A DNA stretch of 11,140 nucleotides. Source: Rhodoferax sp. UBA4409. Its GTDB lineage: Bacteria > Pseudomonadota > Gammaproteobacteria > Burkholderiales > Burkholderiaceae_C. The translations under genes and the position numbers were made by a program. The stretch spans positions 1-11,140 of the forward strand of contig DGQR01000164.1 of assembly GCA_002390825.1 (NCBI GenBank), read 5' to 3'. Numbering within the stretch: the first letter of the stretch is position 1; each line of letters opens with the position of its first letter. Below the pieces are notes generated by a model. The model made no database searches. It was not told where the DNA came from and saw only the letters and a list, made by a program, of their open reading frames with translations. Shown here piece by piece: positions 7,842 through 11,140 of the stretch.

Positions 7842-8047
7842 CAGGCGGATTCGTTCGGACCCAAACTGCGCTGCAGCTGGAAAATGGCATCGCGCAACCC
7901 CAAGCGCCGTTTTTTGAGGCGCTGAAGCAGCAACTCATCTTTGATACCACCTTGCGAAGATGCGAGGTCAATGCATGCGTCAAGATCGCTGTGCGCCATA
8001 CGGAGCTCAATGAGCCGACGCTCAGGTGAATGTAGATTAGTTTCCAA
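7841..8047 (-). CDS. small DUF465/YdcH-type protein
   Basis: A 68-residue, highly charged, helical cytoplasmic protein. The pattern of an ELRMAHSDLDACID helix followed by DELLLQRLKKRRLGLRDAI and a terminal QL(Q) helix matches the DUF465/YdcH family of small two-helix proteins, whose function is unknown to me. The start is a TTG at 8047 with no obvious ribosome binding site; an internal ATG (about residue 17) would remove part of the first helix, so I prefer the TTG with reservation. It is first in a two-gene unit, with its stop overlapping the helicase start by one base (TGATG). The family assignment is from memory of the motif pattern and is reasonably firm. Confidence 0.8.
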   Translation of the reverse strand: METNLHSPERRLIELRMAHSDLDACIDLASSQGGIKDELLLQRLKKRRLGLRDAIFQLQRSLGPNESA

Positions 8048-8054
8048 AGGTAAA

Positions 8055-8101
8055 AGCGGCCGACAAGGTGGTTAAACTGACCGCCAGAAGCAACGGCCGC
8101 T
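8055..8101. repeat. nested inverted repeat in a divergent intergenic region
   Basis: An outer perfect 8-bp inverted repeat (AGCGGCCG at 8055-8062, CGGCCGCT at 8094-8101) encloses an inner 6-bp one with a single mismatch (GGTGGT at 8067-8072, ACCGCC at 8080-8085). It lies in the 110-nt spacer between the DUF465-type gene and the phosphatase gene, which contains no other gene. It could be an operator shared by both units or an RNA stem-loop. GATAAT follows at 8103-8108 as a possible -10 box for the phosphatase, without a recognisable -35. Confidence 0.4.
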
Positions 8102-8157
8102 CGATAATACGGCCTGCCATACCGGCACACGACCGATTTTTTTGCAAGCACCACTCC

Positions 8158-8919
8158 ATGTCCTCTGGTTACCGCCTCAGCGCCTCTACCGGCATCCACA
8201 AGGGTGACCGCGAATATCAGCAGGACCAAGTCTCGCTATTCAAGCATCCGAGGGTGAACGGATGCATTTTGGCGATCGTGGCTGACGGCATGGGTGGACG
8301 CAGTGGCGGCAGGAAAGCCTCAGACCAGGTCATGCTCACAGCGAAGCAGCTTTTTGAGCGCTACGATCCCGCAACAGACGATGCTGCCGTTACATTGCGC
8401 CAAGTGGTGGAAGAAGCGCATATCGTGATCAAGTTGACCGCGATTTCCTCAGAAGAAGAGCCGCACAGCACCCTTGCAGCGTTCTTGATCAATCCCGGCG
8501 GCGACTGTCATTGGGCCCATACCGGCGACTCCCGGGTTTACCAGTTCCATGGAAACCGGTTCGTTAAACGAACCATGGACCATTCTTACGTGCAGGCCTT
8601 GATCAATCGTGGGGAAATCACGGAAGAACAGGCCGCTACCCACCCCCAGTCAAATATCTTGATGGGCTGCCTCGGTACTGAGAACGATCCCCCCATCGAT
8701 TTTCACTTTATCCCGCAGCTCCGGGCGGGCGATGTACTCATGGCGTGCAGCGACGGAGTTTGGCACTACTTCAACAATGGCGAACTGGGCTCCGTGCTCT
8801 CCACACTCTCCGCCCGCGAGGCTACCGAGTTTTTGATCGAGAAAGCGCGTTCGCGGGCCCATGGCGGCGGTGACAACTTGTCTGTCGTGATTGTCAAAGT
8901 CGAAACCCTTCAGCATTAA
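8158..8919 (+). CDS. PP2C-type serine/threonine protein phosphatase (PrpC/Stp1-like)
   Basis: This is a stand-alone metal-dependent PPM-family phosphatase, probably removing phosphate from Ser/Thr residues of cytoplasmic proteins. The 253-residue domain carries motif 1 GDREYQQDQ (Asp23), motif 2 VADGMGGRSGG (Asp43, Gly44), the AHTGDSRVYQF stretch (120-130), MACSDGVWHY (Asp199) and the final GGGDNLSVVIV (Asp239). All metal-binding aspartates of the family are present. Motif 1 has QQD where the family usually has NED or NQD. The frame is open to a GTG at 8068, but the protein upstream of the ATG at 8158 does not look like the family, so the ATG is chosen despite lacking a clear ribosome binding site. 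There is no signal peptide or membrane segment. No kinase or FHA gene is adjacent, so the substrate is unknown. It is convergent with the next gene, 26 nt apart. Confidence 0.92.
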   Translation: MSSGYRLSASTGIHKGDREYQQDQVSLFKHPRVNGCILAIVADGMGGRSGGRKASDQVMLTAKQLFERYDPATDDAAVTLRQVVEEAHIVIKLTAISSEEEPHSTLAAFLINPGGDCHWAHTGDSRVYQFHGNRFVKRTMDHSYVQALINRGEITEEQAATHPQSNILMGCLGTENDPPIDFHFIPQLRAGDVLMACSDGVWHYFNNGELGSVLSTLSAREATEFLIEKARSRAHGGGDNLSVVIVKVETLQH

Positions 8920-8945
8920 GAGGAGTTCCCGACCGGCCTTCGAGG

Positions 8946-9494
8946 TCACTGATTGATCGGAAGCGGCTCTGCCCTGTCGGGCTTGTCTTGGATGCGCTTC
9001 TCTACCTCGGCTTTGCGGCGTGCAGCTTCTTCCAGTTTGGCGTCGAACGCCGCGCGATTGGCTTGGGCTTGCTCCGGGCTGATCGCAGCCGGCGAGTCAT
9101 TTACTTCTGGTCGGTCAAGGGGCTGTGGCACCGGCGCTGTTTTGGGTACGCGCTCCGCGACAGGGTCATTGGCCATTTCTTCGAGCCGCTTGGTTTGCTC
9201 GGTTTTCTTGTCCTCAAGCCGTTCCAGCTGTTCGCGTGTGCGCTCCGTCCGCTCTGCATCACGCAAAGCGAGTTCACGCTTGCGCAAGGCGGCAGCGCGA
9301 GCACGCCGTTCAGCGCCCCACTTTGACAAGCAGGCATTGACCGCAAACCGGTCATAGCACGCCGACTCGATACGAGAACCTTCGAACTGCAACTGCTGTC
9401 GCTCTGCCTCTACTGCCTCCAGCGAATCAGCAAAGGCTGGCAAGAAAACTGCCTGCAGCAAGACCAAGCGGACCACCAAGGACAAAATTTTCAT
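8946..9494 (-). CDS. secreted or periplasmic coiled-coil protein of unknown function
   Basis: I do not recognise a characterised family. The 182-residue protein begins with a signal peptide (Lys2, hydrophobic 3-21, AFA|DS cleavage near 22). A region with two cysteines (Cys46 and Cys55, in ACYDRFAVNAC) follows and could form a disulfide in the periplasm. A long, highly charged helix of Arg, Glu, Ala and Leu (about 57-107) is probably a coiled coil. After a Pro-rich linker (about 112-138), a second charged helical segment runs 141-174. Its ATG overlaps the zapE stop as ATGA, so it is probably translated by coupling with that division gene. Similar short secreted proteins sit next to zapE in other Burkholderiales as far as I recall, but I cannot check this. 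A role in the envelope near the division site would be guesswork. Confidence 0.8.
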   Translation of the reverse strand: MKILSLVVRLVLLQAVFLPAFADSLEAVEAERQQLQFEGSRIESACYDRFAVNACLSKWGAERRARAAALRKRELALRDAERTERTREQLERLEDKKTEQTKRLEEMANDPVAERVPKTAPVPQPLDRPEVNDSPAAISPEQAQANRAAFDAKLEEAARRKAEVEKRIQDKPDRAEPLPINQ

Positions 9495-10588
9495 GTCAAT
9501 CGAGTGTCCACTGTACGACGCTCAAGCTCCAAAAATTCTTTGGACTGCATTTCTGTCAAGCGAGACACGGTGCGCGGAAACTCATGCGACATGGGGCCTT
9601 CGGTATACAACTGCTCCGGGGCCACATCTGCAGACATGATCAGTTTCACGCGGCGGTCATAGAGCACGTCCACCAACCAGGTGAAGCGCCGGGCTTCGGA
9701 TGCCATGCGCACCGGCATGTGCGGCACACCACTTAGGAAGACGGTGTGGAAACGTGAGGCGATTTCGAGGTAATCATTTTGCGAGCGGGGACCACCACAC
9801 AAGGTCTTGAAGTCAAACCACACTACGCCCCCTGCCTTGCGCACCGCGCCGATATGGCGCGACTCGATATGCAGCAGAGGGTCTTCATCATGCTGCTCGG
9901 CCAATGCATTGAAGGTGGCCGTCATCGCTGCATCTGCCACCGGGCCATTGGGCACGTGGTAAAGCTTGGCATCCTCCAGGGTGCGCCGGCGGTAATCGGT
10001 CCCGTTATCCACGTTGAGCACCTCAAGCTTCGCGTTCAACAAGGCAATGGCAGGCAAGATGCGGTCCCGGTGCAGGCCGCCGGGGTAGAGGTCATCCGGC
10101 TTGAAATTCGAGGTCGTCACAAAGCCTACGCCGTTGTCAAACAGGGCGTTGAGCAAACGGTGAAGGATCATGGCATCGGTAATGTCCGCCACGTGGAACT
10201 CGTCAAAGCAAATCAAGCGGTAACGCTTGGACATGCGCTTACCCAGCTCATCCAGCGGATTCACCGTGCCTTGCAGGTTCACCAGTTCGTGGTGTACCTC
10301 GCGCATGAATTCATGGAAATGCAAGCGGGTTTTGCGCTTGAGCGGAACGGCATTGAAAAAGCAATCCATCAGGAAGCTCTTTCCCCGCCCTACCCCGCCA
10401 AACATATATACGCCCTTTGGGATCTCGGGCCGATTGATCAGCTTCTTGAGGGCATTCGAGCGCTTCGCTTTGTAAGCAGCCCAATCGCTGGCACAGCGCT
10501 CCAGAGCCTCCACGGCACGCAACTGTGCAGGGTCGGCCGTGTATCCACGGACCTTCAACTCCGCCTCGTAGGCTTCTTTAACGCTCAA
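9491..10588 (-). CDS. zapE: cell division protein ZapE (AFG1-like ATPase)
   Basis: ZapE is an AAA+-like P-loop ATPase of the AFG1 family. In E. coli it associates with FtsZ, modulates Z-ring stability and is needed under low oxygen or high temperature. The 365-residue protein has Walker A FGGVGRGKS (63-71), the HFHEFMREVH helix (90-99), Walker B LICFDEF (125-131) followed by HVADITDAM, and sensor-like TTSN (158-161). The PDDLYPGGLHRDRILPAI stretch is a strong family signature. The start is a TTG at 10588 chosen because GGAG lies 6 nt upstream and no ATG is near. It follows lpdA after a stem-loop terminator, an arrangement common in this group, and is coupled to the downstream secreted protein by a 4-nt overlap. 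Length is family-typical (about 360-375). Confidence 0.95.
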   Translation of the reverse strand: MSVKEAYEAELKVRGYTADPAQLRAVEALERCASDWAAYKAKRSNALKKLINRPEIPKGVYMFGGVGRGKSFLMDCFFNAVPLKRKTRLHFHEFMREVHHELVNLQGTVNPLDELGKRMSKRYRLICFDEFHVADITDAMILHRLLNALFDNGVGFVTTSNFKPDDLYPGGLHRDRILPAIALLNAKLEVLNVDNGTDYRRRTLEDAKLYHVPNGPVADAAMTATFNALAEQHDEDPLLHIESRHIGAVRKAGGVVWFDFKTLCGGPRSQNDYLEIASRFHTVFLSGVPHMPVRMASEARRFTWLVDVLYDRRVKLIMSADVAPEQLYTEGPMSHEFPRTVSRLTEMQSKEFLELERRTVDTRLT

Positions 10589-10608
10589 GGCTTACTCCGG
10601 TATGCTAC

Positions 10609-10653
10609 AAAAAGAGAAGCTGCTAGCGCATTATTCATGCGGGCTAGCAGCTT
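10609..10653 (-). terminator. intrinsic terminator of lpdA, formed by a perfect 11-bp palindrome
   Basis: The arms AAGCTGCTAGC (10617-10627) and GCTAGCAGCTT (10643-10653) are exactly complementary around a 15-nt loop that itself can pair GCAT/ATGC. Read on the minus strand the stem is followed by CTC and five T (10613-10609), a canonical Rho-independent terminator for lpdA. On the plus strand no T-tract follows. The flanks TGCTAC (10603-10608) and ATTTGGC (10654-10660) resemble a dispersed palindromic element I remember from Comamonadaceae genomes. Confidence 0.8.
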
Positions 10654-10671
10654 ATTTGGCAAAAAAACCGA

Positions 10672-11140
10672 TCAGAAGTTCAGCGTACGCTTGTCCACAG
10701 CCAACGCCGCTTCCTTGGTGGCCTCACTCAAGGAGGGGTGTGCATGGCAGATGCGTGCGATGTCTTCCGCACTGGCCTTGAACTCCATGGCCACCACCGC
10801 TTCAGAGATCAGCTCGGAGGCTTGCGGGCCAACGATGTGAACGCCCAGGATTTCGTCGGTCGTGGCATCGGCCAAGACCTTCACGAAACCGGTGGTGTCG
10901 CCCAACGCGCGTGCGCGACCATTCGCGAGGAACGGGAACTGACCGGCCTTGTAAGCCACGCCATCCGCCTTGAGCTGTTGCTCCGTGCGGCCGACCCATG
11001 CGATCTCAGGGCTGGTGTAAATCACCCAAGGGATAGTGTTGAAATTGACGTGTCCGTGCTGACCGGCAATGCGCTCAGCCACGGCAACGCCCTCTTCTTC
11101 CGCCTTGTGCGCCAGCATCGGGCCACGCACCACGTCGCCC
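10672..11140 (-). CDS. lpdA: dihydrolipoyl dehydrogenase, C-terminal part (5' end outside the window)
   Basis: This is the E3 flavoprotein of 2-oxoacid dehydrogenase complexes, reoxidising dihydrolipoamide with NAD+. Only about the last 156 residues are in view. They begin with the FAD-contacting GDVVRGPMLAHKAEEEG segment, then the dimerisation domain with VIYTSPEIAWVG and the catalytic HAHPSLSEATKEA, where the His is the active-site base contributed across the dimer. The frame continues through the right edge, so the Met at 11133 (a GTG codon) is not a start. The neighbour zapE, and the usual sucA-sucB-lpdA-zapE order in Burkholderiales, suggest it serves the 2-oxoglutarate dehydrogenase complex; sucAB are beyond the window, so this is inference. 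Transcription ends at the palindrome just downstream. Confidence 0.96.
   Translation of the reverse strand, partial: GDVVRGPMLAHKAEEEGVAVAERIAGQHGHVNFNTIPWVIYTSPEIAWVGRTEQQLKADGVAYKAGQFPFLANGRARALGDTTGFVKVLADATTDEILGVHIVGPQASELISEAVVAMEFKASAEDIARICHAHPSLSEATKEAALAVDKRTLNF

Noticed and set aside
8068..8157. N-terminal extension of the phosphatase from a GTG at 8068
   Set aside because: The extra 30 residues are basic and unlike PP2C N-termini, and would run through the inverted repeat; the ATG at 8158 directly precedes the family-like start.
8920..8945. terminator between the convergent phosphatase and secreted-protein genes
   Set aside because: Only a 4-5 bp imperfect stem can be drawn and no T-tract follows on either strand.
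9779..10840. 353-codon open frame on the plus strand
   Set aside because: It is antisense to zapE, the lpdA terminator and lpdA; crossing two real genes and a terminator palindrome marks it as a shadow.
1..11140. CRISPR array, tRNA, rRNA, insertion sequence or phage/defence island
   Set aside because: I saw no spaced direct repeats, no tRNA-like cloverleaf ends, and no transposase, integrase or defence-protein motifs; apart from the left 1 kb, the genes are housekeeping types or plausible neighbours.

Overview
The window looks like ordinary core chromosome of a betaproteobacterium of the order Burkholderiales, most likely a Comamonadaceae member (Rhodoferax/Limnohabitans type). The evidence is the gene orders rluD|bamD (divergent), rluB-ndk-rlmN and lpdA-zapE, the protein character, moderate-to-high GC (about 58% by hand count over 5101-5460) and a palindromic repeat of a type I associate with that family. 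The genus is inference only.

Layout. Positions 1 to about 1019 hold a minus-strand ABC transporter ATPase. Its 3' end runs out of the window and it has no start codon. It collides with a truncated rlmN (974-1534), and the junction near 1010-1019 looks like a chimera or a large deletion. Beyond it, a minus-strand cluster runs, in transcription order, rluD, scpB, rluB, ndk, rlmN: two rRNA pseudouridine synthases, a chromosome-segregation protein, a nucleotide kinase and an rRNA methyltransferase. rluD is transcribed divergently from bamD (outer-membrane protein assembly), and the bamD promoter appears to lie inside the first codons of rluD. bamD converges on, and overlaps by 32 nt, a DinG/YoaA-type iron-sulfur helicase gene, which is translationally coupled to a small DUF465-type gene upstream. 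Across a roughly 110-nt divergent spacer with a nested inverted repeat lies a PP2C-type protein phosphatase (plus strand). It converges on a secreted coiled-coil protein of unknown function that is coupled to zapE. The right edge holds the C-terminal part of lpdA, separated from zapE by a strong stem-loop terminator.

The genes serve several housekeeping tasks: ribosome maturation, chromosome segregation, envelope biogenesis, division and repair, and the 2-oxoglutarate/pyruvate dehydrogenase complexes. I see no tRNA, rRNA, CRISPR array, insertion sequence or phage gene, and no credible new multi-gene system. The points most worth a second look are the rlmN/ABC junction, the lpdA-zapE terminator palindrome with no room for a promoter after it, the embedded bamD promoter, and the unknown secreted protein coupled to zapE.
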